Assembly: GCA_018714945.1 (NCBI GenBank)
Contig: DVMO01000151.1
Span: 1-23,957, forward strand
Direction of reading: 5' to 3'
Origin: Fimisoma avicola
GTDB lineage: Bacteria > Bacillota > Clostridia > Peptostreptococcales > Anaerovoracaceae
Length of the DNA: 23,957 nucleotides
In this document: positions 1 through 6,441 of the stretch, piece after piece
Layout: the number at the start of each line of letters is the position of its first letter
How positions within the stretch are numbered: the first letter of the stretch is position 1
The notes under the pieces: generated by a model
Told to the model about the DNA's origin: nothing
The model's input: only the letters and a program-made list of their open reading frames with translations
Databases searched by the model: none
Translations under genes and position numbers: made by a program

Positions 1-291
1 GTGGAGTTTGGCGAGGGAGAGGGCAAAGTACCGCTTGATAATATCGCTAAAAGAGCCGAGGCATACAAGCCGAAAGAGCGAGTTACCTACAAAATGATAA
101 AGGAATACATAGAAGCTAAATATGGCTTCAAGGTACATACTGCTTATATAGCGGAGGTGAAGAGAAGTTTGGGATTGCCAATGTATGATGCTCCTAATGC
201 GGTAGAAGAATTGAAACAGCCGAGAAAACATTCGACAGCAGAGAAGGTGGAAGCGATTAAAGACGCTTTGAAACATTTTGAGGTTATCTAA
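1..291 (+). CDS. C-terminal part of an RlmD/RumA-type methyltransferase (partial)
   Basis: The reading frame is open at the window edge, so this is the 3' end of a longer gene. The 96 visible residues are a charged helical segment with the phrases VTYKMIKEYIEAKYGFKVHT and LGLPMYDAPNAVEELKQPRK. From memory, this segment is found as a C-terminal extension on Firmicutes 23S rRNA (uracil-5-)-methyltransferases of the RumA/RlmD type, and on some methyltransferases of mobile elements. No catalytic motif lies inside the window, so the enzyme itself is inferred only from this tail. The gene ends just before a strong hairpin terminator. The apparent GTG at position 1 is a window-edge coincidence and should not be read as the start. 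Confidence 0.5.
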   Translation: MEFGEGEGKVPLDNIAKRAEAYKPKERVTYKMIKEYIEAKYGFKVHTAYIAEVKRSLGLPMYDAPNAVEELKQPRKHSTAEKVEAIKDALKHFEVI

Positions 292-297
292 AATTGC

Positions 298-331
298 GAG
301 CATACCATTAGAAATCGTGGTATGCTCTTTT
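298..331 (+). terminator. Intrinsic terminator of the partial methyltransferase gene
   Basis: A perfect 10-bp stem, GAGCATACCA (298-307) with TGGTATGCTC (318-327), closes a 10-nt loop and is followed by TTTT. It starts 7 nt after the stop codon of the upstream gene. Confidence 0.85.
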
Positions 332-392
332 CGTAGAAATTTTGTGGGAGTAAGATAGATACATTTAAATGAAATTGCAATGGGAGAAAAAG

Positions 393-491
393 ATGAAACA
401 TATTTCAGAGATAACGAAGCGAGATATTTTGGACTTATTCCGAAATGGATTGGAAATAAATGAATTTTTTGATACTAGGACAGTTATTTAA
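393..491 (+). pseudogene. 5' remnant of an AbiJ-like abortive-infection gene
   Basis: A GGGAG ribosome site 8 nt upstream leads into a 32-codon frame starting MKHISEITKRDILDLF and continuing RNGLEINEFFDTRTVI before TAA. This opening resembles the first residues of the AbiJ N-terminal domain (NTD3-like) proteins, whose frame I would expect to continue with a tyrosine-rich YPYYGRL-like stretch. Here the similarity stops at the terminal isoleucine and unrelated DNA follows, so the rest of the gene seems to have been cut away at about position 489. The identification rests on recalled family sequence over about 30 residues. It could also be an unrelated short peptide. Confidence 0.45.
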
Positions 492-553
492 TATGCTCGT
501 CTTAGTCGGGGCGGTCAAAATGGCAGACCGTGTAGTCCGTGAAACGATGGGCT

Positions 554-597
554 TGTGATTATGAATTTTTCTGCGTGTGATTATGAATTTTTCTGCG
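554..597. repeat. Two tandem 22-bp repeats, possible transposon end
   Basis: Two identical 22-bp units lie head to tail at 554-575 and 576-597. Each runs from TGTGATTATGAA to TTTTTCTGCG. The sequence continues into GCATATTGAC, and the -35 box of the next promoter begins at 602. Multiple short terminal repeats at an end are typical of IS21-family elements, and this patch sits between a truncated gene and an intact cassette. No transposase or matching second end is present, so the transposon origin is an inference. Confidence 0.5.
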
Positions 598-601
598 CAT
601 A

Positions 602-630
602 TTGACTAGGTGGCATAAAATGAGTATAAT
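602..630 (+). promoter_or_regulatory. Promoter of the toxin-antitoxin operon
   Basis: TTGACT (602-607) and TATAAT (625-630) are separated by exactly 17 bp, a near-consensus housekeeping sigma promoter. The expected transcript start is about 36 nt upstream of the antitoxin ATG. The -35 box lies 4 bp from the end of the tandem repeats. Confidence 0.8.
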
Positions 631-673
631 ATGGTTAGAATACTGCTACCAAATGCAAACGGGAGGTGTGACT

Positions 674-940
674 ATGAATATTCGTCCATCCGCAGCAATC
701 CGCCAGAATTATAACGAGATTGCAGAAATGTGCAGAAAGACCGCAGAGCCGGTATTCCTTACCAAGAATGGCGAGGGAGATCTGGTTGTTATGGATATTG
801 AAACTTACAACCGCAGGGAGAAGATGCTGAAACTCCGTGAGGAACTGCTTGCGGTTGAGGAGGACAGAATAGCGGGAAGAACTGGCTGTACGCTTGATGA
901 ACTGGACGCTTATCTTGATGAAGTGATTGCAGAGGTATAG
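674..940 (+). CDS. Phd/YefM-family antitoxin
   Basis: This 88-residue protein is the likely antitoxin of the pair. Its N-terminal part, MNIRPSAAIRQNYNEIAEMC followed by the strand segment PVFLTKNGEGDLVVMDIETY, is the Phd/YefM fold that binds operator DNA as a dimer. The acidic C-terminal helix (LDELDAYLDEVIAEV) is the kind of tail that wraps around and blocks a RelE/ParE toxin. The ATG at 674 is preceded by GGGAGGTG (661-668) and is preferred over the open frame extending upstream to 602, because that extension would start inside the -35 box. The toxin gene follows after 3 bp, so translation is probably coupled. Autorepression by the antitoxin-toxin complex is family knowledge, not visible here. 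Confidence 0.88.
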   Translation: MNIRPSAAIRQNYNEIAEMCRKTAEPVFLTKNGEGDLVVMDIETYNRREKMLKLREELLAVEEDRIAGRTGCTLDELDAYLDEVIAEV

Positions 941-943
941 CGT

Positions 944-1261
944 ATGGCAGCAAACAGCAAGTACAAAGTCATTGTTTCCGACAGAGCAAAGAGAATGTTA
1001 GGGACGCACATCCGTTTTATGGCACAGGTCAATAAAGAGGCAGCAGCGGCAAAGAAAAAAGAGATTATGGCAGCAATGCGCTCTTTAAAGCAGATGCCAC
1101 AGCGTTTCTCCTACTTTGAGGAACTGTATATCACGCCCAATAAATATCACAAGATGTTCATTGAGAAGTGGTATCTTGTCCTTTATCAAATCAAAGATGA
1201 TACGGTCTATGTAGAATATATCCTTGACTGCCGCAAGGATTACAGTTGGCTTATTAAATAA
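944..1261 (+). CDS. RelE/ParE-family toxin
   Basis: A 105-residue basic protein encoded immediately after the antitoxin. The sequence KYKVIVSDRAKRML at the N-terminus, a central helical stretch and the C-terminal VEYILDCRKDYSWLIK match the compact RelE/ParE superfamily fold. In the characterised members, ParE proteins poison DNA gyrase and RelE proteins cleave mRNA on the ribosome; the sequence alone does not decide which applies. The LDCRKDYSWL ending is common in a Clostridia group annotated as plasmid-stabilisation toxins. The frame is intact, so the module may still be functional and could stabilise the surrounding accessory DNA. Confidence 0.85.
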   Translation: MAANSKYKVIVSDRAKRMLGTHIRFMAQVNKEAAAAKKKEIMAAMRSLKQMPQRFSYFEELYITPNKYHKMFIEKWYLVLYQIKDDTVYVEYILDCRKDYSWLIK

Positions 1262-1333
1262 CAACCGAATATTAGGATGAAAATCGTTACTTAATTACAA
1301 GTGGCGTTTTTTATGACGCTTTAGCAAAGAAAT

Positions 1334-1445
1334 CCGCCAGTTAAACTGGTGGAGTAAGCGGCTTTAGCTTTAAGTAAAAAATCTCCTGTGTTAAGATTAA
1401 GTCGGTTCCCCAACCGCAAATAATCTTAGCGCAAAGGAGATTTTT
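1334..1445 (+). mobile_element. IS200/IS605-like 5' end with ribosome-site-hiding hairpin (remnant)
   Basis: Two structures stand in a row. CCGCCAGTT pairs with AACTGGTGG at 1334-1352. A long imperfect hairpin spans 1377-1445: AAAAATCTCCT with AGGAGATTTTT, then TAAGATTA (1392-1399) with TAATCTTA (1421-1428), then CGGTT with AACCG around a CCCC loop. The AGGAG of the descending arm is the ribosome site of an ATG at 1449. IS200 elements have this layout: a subterminal hairpin, then a leader that hides the transposase ribosome site. The downstream ORF is only 22 codons (1449-1517, starting MNKSGRLKSI) and lacks the TnpA HUH motif, so the transposase body is missing. Family assignment is by architecture and recollection. 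Confidence 0.45.
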
Positions 1446-1810
1446 AACATGAATAAAAGTGGCCGTCTGAAAAGTATCCTGACAATTATCGCATTCAAAC
1501 TCCCAGGGAGCTTATAGAGGATGAGTACTATCCCAGATTAGTAAAGGGATTCTAATGTTGAGACGATGGGATTTCGGACTTGTTCCGTCAGAGCGAAGAC
1601 TGGAAGAGGTCGGCAAATCTGTTCATTTGCGTATAATAAGTAGGAGCAAGGTATTTGACCTGTTTCCGCGAATGTACAAGGGTAAAAATCGGTGTGTTTT
1701 AGCAAAAAAATCGCTTTGATAAATTCCCGCGAACGACAGCAATAATCTGACATCAATTCGGAGCAATGGTGCCAAACGGAATGTATCTGCCTGCTATCGA
1801 AAAAATGACG
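1446..1810. other. Non-coding or decayed stretch after the IS-like hairpin
   Basis: About 360 bp with no convincing gene. After the 22-codon ORF, a plus-strand frame running to the TGA at about 1719-1721 (including EVGKSVHLRIISRSK and FPRMYKGK) reads like protein but has no clear start and no family I recognise. A second fragment near 1765 (MVPNGMYLPAIEKMTKEKGL) is equally short. This is most easily explained as remains of one or more genes cut by the insertions to the left. A minus-strand open frame over 1538-1756 has no start context and is probably a shadow. Confidence 0.4.
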
Positions 1811-1865
1811 AAAGAAAAGGGACTGCCCCTCCGGCCGGCCTGATCGGCCAGCTGTGAGGCAGCCC
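1811..1865 (-). terminator. Terminator for the minus-strand small-membrane-protein gene
   Basis: Read on the minus strand, GGGCTGCC pairs with GGCAG(T)CCC and an inner GGCC/GGCC stem adds stability, spanning 1819-1865. It is followed by TTTTCTTT. It lies 16 nt after the stop codon of the 62-residue membrane protein gene. Confidence 0.75.
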
Positions 1866-1880
1866 CCGGCAAAGCAGTTT

Positions 1881-2069
1881 TTAATCTATCAAAAGGACGA
1901 TCATAAAAAATAAGACAACGACAGCTCCAAATATCGATCCGATCGCATTGTGCAGACCTCCAAACCTTTCAGAGCGGCCCTGCCGCTTGAAAGCCCGGTA
2001 TTCGCCTATGGAGATGGCTGCTATCATGACTAAGCCTATAAATGCGATAAAACACTCAAGAGGTCCCAT
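1881..2069 (-). CDS. Small two-helix membrane protein, unknown function
   Basis: A 62-residue protein. Residues of about 4-21 (LECFIAFIGLVMIAAISIG) and about 44-61 (SIFGAVVVLFFMIVLLI) are hydrophobic, probably two membrane spans. They are joined by a basic loop, EYRAFKRQGRSERFGG, likely cytoplasmic. The ATG at 2069 is preceded by AAAGGAG at good spacing, and a strong terminator follows the stop. It lies 63 bp downstream of the A+T-rich secreted-protein gene on the same strand, so the two may be co-transcribed. I do not recognise the family. A tail-anchored accessory or immunity-like protein is conceivable but not shown. Confidence 0.65.
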   Translation of the reverse strand: MGPLECFIAFIGLVMIAAISIGEYRAFKRQGRSERFGGLHNAIGSIFGAVVVLFFMIVLLID

Positions 2070-2132
2070 CTTACTTCTCCTTTCCTACTAGAAACATTCT
2101 AAATTGTTAACGCAATGAATAGTTATTTGTAA

Positions 2133-2846
2133 TTAATATGTTGTTATCTGTCCAATCTTATAGGCATACCCTTTTACAATCCTTCCACCTTGATGTTTAC
2201 TTATTTCAACTAAATGTATTGTAATTTTAATACCCCCAGAAGAATTATTTTTTATACCGGCCACTATTTTATTTAGTAATTCTCCTTTTAGTGCGCCATA
2301 TATTAATACGGCAATAGTTGTTATAGTGACGCCTTGAAATACACCTATAATAGCAACAATCGTATAAGCCAAATCATATGTATTGTAATTGTCCCCAACT
2401 AAACTTGCTATCTTAGCATAACTGACCTTATAAGTATAAGTTTTCACTATTTTATTACCTGCAGTAGGTACAATGATACTGCTTGTAACATCATCTTCTT
2501 TTTCGTTGCATATGCCATCTGATATCAATATATCATCCATCGATATGCTTTGCCCGGTAATTGAAGAAGTCATTTCATTTGTAGCTTTATTATATACTAA
2601 ATATTTTTTTTCTGCTCCTTCTATAAGTTCATATTTGATTTCACTATCTGTTTCATTTACTTTCATTATAGCATGGGTATCGCCATTGCCCATATATATG
2701 CTATTGTTATTTAACATTATAACTGAAATATCTCCATCTGGTGTTTCTACAGAAATACCAGTGCTAGCAAAGACATTGACAGTTGAAGTTATAAACAATG
2801 TGCATATAATGACTAATACTAAACACACTTTCCAAATTCTTTTCAT
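2133..2846 (-). CDS. Secreted or membrane-anchored protein of unknown function, A+T-rich
   Basis: A 237-residue protein starting MKRIWKVCLV. The ATG at 2846 follows TTGGAGGATTAAAA and is preferred over the upstream in-frame ATG at 2873, which lacks a ribosome site. Residues 1 to about 28 form a signal peptide with a likely cut after VFA. The mature part begins STGISVETPDGDISV, has few motifs, and carries a strong hydrophobic segment (AIIGVFQGVTITTIAVLIYG) at about 170-195, so it may be membrane-inserted or self-assembling. The C-terminal domain is polar (GGIKITIHLVEISKHQGG). The gene is visibly richer in A+T than the rest of the window, a sign of recent transfer. No known family recognised. 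A small exported toxin or surface protein is possible. Confidence 0.7.
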   Translation of the reverse strand: MKRIWKVCLVLVIICTLFITSTVNVFASTGISVETPDGDISVIMLNNNSIYMGNGDTHAIMKVNETDSEIKYELIEGAEKKYLVYNKATNEMTSSITGQSISMDDILISDGICNEKEDDVTSSIIVPTAGNKIVKTYTYKVSYAKIASLVGDNYNTYDLAYTIVAIIGVFQGVTITTIAVLIYGALKGELLNKIVAGIKNNSSGGIKITIHLVEISKHQGGRIVKGYAYKIGQITTY

Positions 2847-3249
2847 TTTTAATCCTCCAATTGTAAAAAGCATTAACTCATTTTAAAAATTTACGCCTCT
2901 CGCATACACATCACCTTCCAATTTATTCCTTCTCAAAAAAATCTAATATGCCAATTATGTTTAGCAAATTATAAGTTGTTGTTCCCAATGATGAGAGAAA
3001 ACATATTTATTGTGTCTAATAATAGTATTGATAGGTAAAAACTCTCCCTTTTTTACTTCTATTAACATATACGGATAAAACAGGGTTTTGTCACAGATTT
3101 TTTTGGATTTTTTTTAGTTCTTTCCTGCGGTGTTCATGTCGCAATATTTGAGAAATATTTAACAATACCTTAACACAGCGGCCACCAAATGTCAACCTAA
3201 ACAAAAAAACAGTATTCACCTCAAAAAAACAGTATTCACCTCACGGCAG
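2847..3249. other. A+T-rich intergenic region
   Basis: About 400 bp without a supportable gene. It contains homopolymer-rich stretches (poly-T around 3045-3118), an AATATTTGAGAAATATT palindrome near 3144-3160, a possible minus-strand -10 (TATAAT, 2968-2973) for the secreted-protein gene without a good -35, and a 20-bp tandem repeat at its right end. I see no RNA gene or terminator that stands out. Confidence 0.5.
3202..3241. repeat. Perfect 20-bp tandem duplication with A7 tracts
   Basis: Two identical 20-bp units, CAAAAAAACAGTATTCACCT, at 3202-3221 and 3222-3241. On the minus strand each unit presents a run of seven T residues just after the stop codon of the membrane-protein gene at 3250. 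Confidence 0.9.
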
Positions 3250-4062
3250 TCAACAGCGAGAAAAGCGGCCCGCCTTTCCGCGGGACAGAGAGAAAGTCAG
3301 ACAGCCGGCAGTCACCGTCAGCACATCAACAGCAGTGCGCAGAATAAGGTCCGGGATGTCAGCGTCGAATACCAGAGGCATAAAGAAGTTGAACAAGAGC
3401 AGATCAGCGCCGAACAGCAGAAGACCCAGGATCACCGTGCGGCCGGTCACAGAATCCGTCCTCACATGTCCGTTAAGCCATGTCAGCACCGCAGAAATCG
3501 CCGCACCTGTGATAAGGCACCAGATGACGGTCTCAAAAGGTCTTTCGGCGAAAGAAGAATAGATATCAAAGACGAAGTATTGCACTATACGGCCCGATAT
3601 GAAGCACGCAGCGACCGAGATAAAAGAAATAATGTTAAACACCCTTTCTTTCCTGAGCGGCTTACCATATCCGTCATTGCCGAAAAATGCTCCCAGGAGC
3701 AGTCCCATGACCAGGAGGGCGAGGCTGTCCGCAAGAGGGTAGGTGATGCGATCCATAGGGGCCACATGAGGCAGAGGCTCCCATAGATAGACGGTCCAGA
3801 CAACGGTGCATGCAGCACCGTATTTAAGACCCTGCAGGAGTCTGTTTCCGCTGAGAGTATCTCTGATCAGCAGGAACATGGAGGCGATGATAGAGTAGGC
3901 AAAAACACCGTAGATGCAGAATACCATCGGCATGGTGCCGTTCTGCGCAAAGACGCTTGGCCCCAGGACCGTCTGCTCTCCGGCCGGTATCGAAAGCTGA
4001 CCTATGATACGCACAGCCGTAGTGATCAGACCTGTGATGATGATCTTTAATACATTGCCCAT
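3250..4062 (-). CDS. Polytopic membrane protein of unknown function
   Basis: A 270-residue, very hydrophobic protein with roughly six to seven predicted spans: near 5-25, 48-68, 80-97, 110-128, 145-165, 178-198, 208-230 and the C-terminal end. Polar loops such as FGNDGYGKPLRKERV and NGHVRTDSVTGRTV are probably cytoplasmic because of their charge. No catalytic or transport motif recognised. The ATG at 4062 has GGAAGGGA upstream. It stands alone: the next gene on the same strand is more than 400 bp away, and the neighbour on the other side is a plus-strand pseudogene. It could be a transporter-like or sensor protein; I assign no function. Confidence 0.7.
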   Translation of the reverse strand: MGNVLKIIITGLITTAVRIIGQLSIPAGEQTVLGPSVFAQNGTMPMVFCIYGVFAYSIIASMFLLIRDTLSGNRLLQGLKYGAACTVVWTVYLWEPLPHVAPMDRITYPLADSLALLVMGLLLGAFFGNDGYGKPLRKERVFNIISFISVAACFISGRIVQYFVFDIYSSFAERPFETVIWCLITGAAISAVLTWLNGHVRTDSVTGRTVILGLLLFGADLLLFNFFMPLVFDADIPDLILRTAVDVLTVTAGCLTFSLSRGKAGRFSRC

Positions 4063-4259
4063 GATGATAACATCCCTTCCGGTTCATTTTCTTATATTAT
4101 GGACAGTATAAGGCAAGCGGGTGCTGAGGACAACCGGAGATGGATAAAGACATTGTAAAATCTGTGCAATTTATATCATTTTTATTATTGATACCGTGTC
4201 AAAACAGTGCCATATTACATTTGCTGACATAATGTCAAAACGCACCTGGCCATGGGTGA

Positions 4260-4568
4260 TCAGGACTGTTCAGTTACGAACGGGGTGATGCTGGAACACC
4301 TGTGGTCTGCAAGGCTCCGCTTACCATGGAATGCAGCGTGGCAGATATCTACGATACACCTTGGTTTGAAAGCTTCATATGCTCTGTCGATAACACTTAT
4401 GCAGATGAAAGATATCTGAACGAGGAGGGAAAGATCAGCTACGGGGATCTTAAACCGGTGCTGTTTGAATTTCCAACATATAAACGCCTCAAGACCGGAG
4501 ATGTGATAGGCAAATGCCTGTCGTTCAAAAAAGGTCATGAAGAAGATCAGCAAGAAGGAGATGTGTGA
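4260..4568 (+). pseudogene. C-terminal remnant of a flavin reductase-family protein
   Basis: The frame opens after a stop at 4257-4259 and runs about 100 codons. The sequence ECSVADIYDTPWFESFICSV followed by NTYADERYLNEEGKI and LKPVLFEFPTYKRL is the distal half of FMN-binding flavin reductase (flavoredoxin-like) proteins, which are normally about 180-200 residues. The FMN-binding N-terminal half is missing. A GTG at 4302 could start an 88-residue product, but no good ribosome site precedes it. The gene ends within a few bases of the start of the DUF362 pseudogene. The two were probably an operon of redox proteins, and both are broken. Confidence 0.7.
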
Positions 4569-4570
4569 CG

Positions 4571-5387
4571 ATGAAATCAAAAGTATATTTCTCAAGAGAA
4601 ATCACGCCGGAAAAAGTTGTAGACATGTACCGGGCGCTGGGCATTGACCTGCCAGGAAAAGTGGCCGTAAAGGTACATACCGGTGAAAAGGGCAATCAGA
4701 ACTTTCTGAGGCCGGAATTCTGGCGGCCCATGGTAGAGGCAGTCAATGGAACCATAGTAGAGTGCAATACCGCCTACGGTGATGCGGCAGGCGGCGTGAG
4801 AGACCACACGGAATCTCATATGAAACTTCTGGAAGAACACCAATGGATAAAATACTTTGATGTGGACCTGATGGATGCAGAAGATCCTGATCTTGTTTGG
4901 CCTATTATGATTCCATGCTGGTGCTGGCGCATTTTAAAGGCCATCCCATGGGCGGGTACGGCGGAGCCCTTAAACAGCTTGCCATCGGCTGTGCTTCACG
5001 GGCAGGAAAAGCGCTGATACACTCGGCCGGCAAGACTGACGACCGTTTCAGGACATGGGAGGAGCATGCCAGCAATGTGGTCTTTCCAGAGGCCATGGCA
5101 GATGCCGCATGCAGCATAGCAGAACATTTCAGGGACAGGATAGCCTTTATCAATGTAATGAAGAATCTGTCCGTGGACTGCGACTGCTGTGAGGTCGCAG
5201 AGGATCCATGCATGAAGGCGATCCGGTGGCCATAGATCAGGCGTGTATCGACCTGGTGGCCGCATCCGATGATCCGGGCAAAGAACATTTCATGGAGCGC
5301 GTAAACAGCCGCAACGGTATCCATACCATTGAAGCTGCTGCAGATCTTGGGTTCGGTACAAGAGAGTATGAGCTCATCGAACTGTAA
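4571..5387 (+). pseudogene. Decayed DUF362-domain (Fe-S/ferredoxin-like) protein gene
   Basis: The ATG at 4571 follows AAGGAG. The reading frame changes twice. Frame one covers KSKVYFSREITPEKVV to about DAEDPDLV (near 4900). Frame two gives AYYDSMLVLAHFKGHPMGGY through NVMKNLSVDCDCC and EDPCMK (to about 5216). Frame three gives GDPVAIDQACIDL to the end. HFKGHPMGGYGGALKQ and the Cys-rich VDCDCC motif are hallmarks of DUF362 proteins. Intact relatives, as I recall, have extra residues at both joints, which fits two small deletions rather than sequencing slips; both shift the frame the same way. The 3' end overlaps the convergent LysR gene by 14 bp. A functional product is unlikely. Confidence 0.85.
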
Positions 5388-6315
5388 ACGGCTGAGACCG
5401 GAAAAACTCCTGGGCAAACTGGAGCATGGCATCCATCTGTGGAGTTATCCACTTGTTCTTGTGGTAGAATAACTGACTGTACATATATATTTTGGGGGCG
5501 TCTGTTTCAATGACTGTCAGGTCTCCTTGCTTTATCTTTTCTGCTGCACAGAAAAGTGGCAGGAAAGAAAGACCCATATCACGCTCGATGAGCCTTATGA
5601 TGGTCTCAGGATTACCGAATTCTGCAACAGGTGAAACAGAAATGCCGCAGGCTGCCAGCAGACGGTCCAGCTCGATACGATAACCTTCATTTCTTTCTGT
5701 CAGGACAAAATCCTCCTCGGCAATCTGGCTGAGGGGGATCTTTTTATTTGGCCGGCCGGCAGGAGCGATATCGCCGGCATGCTTTTTTGATGCCACAAAG
5801 ACTATTTCCTCACGCCTGAGTATCCGTCCGGTGAGTCCGGTTACCGGCGCTTTGTCGTTAAGATCAAAAAAGAAGTCGATCTGATTGTTGGCCACCATTT
5901 TTACCAGGGTATTTCTGGCACCGCCTGTATAAACAGCAAATTGTACATCGGGATGGATGCTATGAAAATCGGCCAGCAGGTCGGGCAATATGCCGTTTGC
6001 AATAGATTCGACGCTTCCTATGCGCAGCAGACCGCTCAGCTGACGGCCGTCCATGCCTGCTGGGTTTTTTACTGCGGAGACAGCCTGAAGGCTGAGTTTT
6101 TCCATTTCATTGGCATAAAACAAAAATTCCCGTCCCGGCTGGGTTATCTGGATGGAACGGCCATATCTTTCAAATAGTCTTACTCCCAGTTCCTGCTCAA
6201 GCTGCTGTATCTGAAAAGATACATTGGACTGGGAATATCCCAGCTTTTCTGCGGCTTTTGAAAAACTGTTCATTTCTGCTATGCACAAAAATGTCTTTAT
6301 GTTGCGGAATTCCAT
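5374..6315 (-). CDS. LysR-family transcriptional regulator
   Basis: 313 residues, the usual LysR length. Residues 1-60 carry the winged helix-turn-helix (FRNIKTFLCIAEMNSFSKAA, EKLGYSQSNVSFQIQQLEQE, LGVRLFERYGRSIQIT). Residues of about 93-300 form the two-lobed effector-binding domain (LLRIGSVESIANGILPDLL). The ATG at 6315 has a perfect AGGAGG 5 nt upstream. The gene is divergent from the aromatic-decarboxylase-like gene, with a 126-bp shared region holding a palindrome (6340-6358). By LysR convention it probably controls that gene in response to a substrate- or product-like ligand. Its 3' end overlaps the DUF362 pseudogene, which may have been an earlier regulatory target or simply a neighbour. 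Confidence 0.92.
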   Translation of the reverse strand: MEFRNIKTFLCIAEMNSFSKAAEKLGYSQSNVSFQIQQLEQELGVRLFERYGRSIQITQPGREFLFYANEMEKLSLQAVSAVKNPAGMDGRQLSGLLRIGSVESIANGILPDLLADFHSIHPDVQFAVYTGGARNTLVKMVANNQIDFFFDLNDKAPVTGLTGRILRREEIVFVASKKHAGDIAPAGRPNKKIPLSQIAEEDFVLTERNEGYRIELDRLLAACGISVSPVAEFGNPETIIRLIERDMGLSFLPLFCAAEKIKQGDLTVIETDAPKIYMYSQLFYHKNKWITPQMDAMLQFAQEFFRSQPFTVR

Positions 6316-6339
6316 GGTAGCCTCCTATCAATATTTTAG

Positions 6340-6358
6340 ATGAATATATAAAATTCAT
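6340..6358. promoter_or_regulatory. Candidate LysR operator between divergent genes
   Basis: ATGAAT (6340-6345) and ATTCAT (6353-6358) form a 6-bp inverted repeat around a 7-nt A+T centre, in the T-N11-A style of LysR boxes. It lies just upstream of the candidate decarboxylase promoter and about 25 bp from the LysR start codon. Confidence 0.45.
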
Positions 6359-6361
6359 TAG

Positions 6362-6391
6362 TTAGACTGATGATAAATCTTATGCTACACT
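6362..6391 (+). promoter_or_regulatory. Candidate promoter of the decarboxylase gene
   Basis: TTAGAC (6362-6367), 18-bp spacer, TACACT (6386-6391) preceded by TG one base away (extended -10). The -35 is imperfect, as expected for an activator-dependent promoter, and the palindromic LysR-like site ends 4 bp upstream. Confidence 0.5.
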
Positions 6392-6441
6392 GTTTTCAGA
6401 AGATAGTCAAGGGAACAATATAATTACGGGGGATATAAAAG

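Noticed and set aside
602..673. Longer N-terminus for the antitoxin starting at 602
   Set aside because: The extension would begin within the -35 box of its own promoter. The ATG at 674 has a strong ribosome site and matches family length.
2473..2886. Plus-strand 137-codon open frame opposite the secreted-protein gene
   Set aside because: It is the antisense of a gene with signal peptide, ribosome site and sensible protein; the opposite frame has no ribosome site or recognisable domain.
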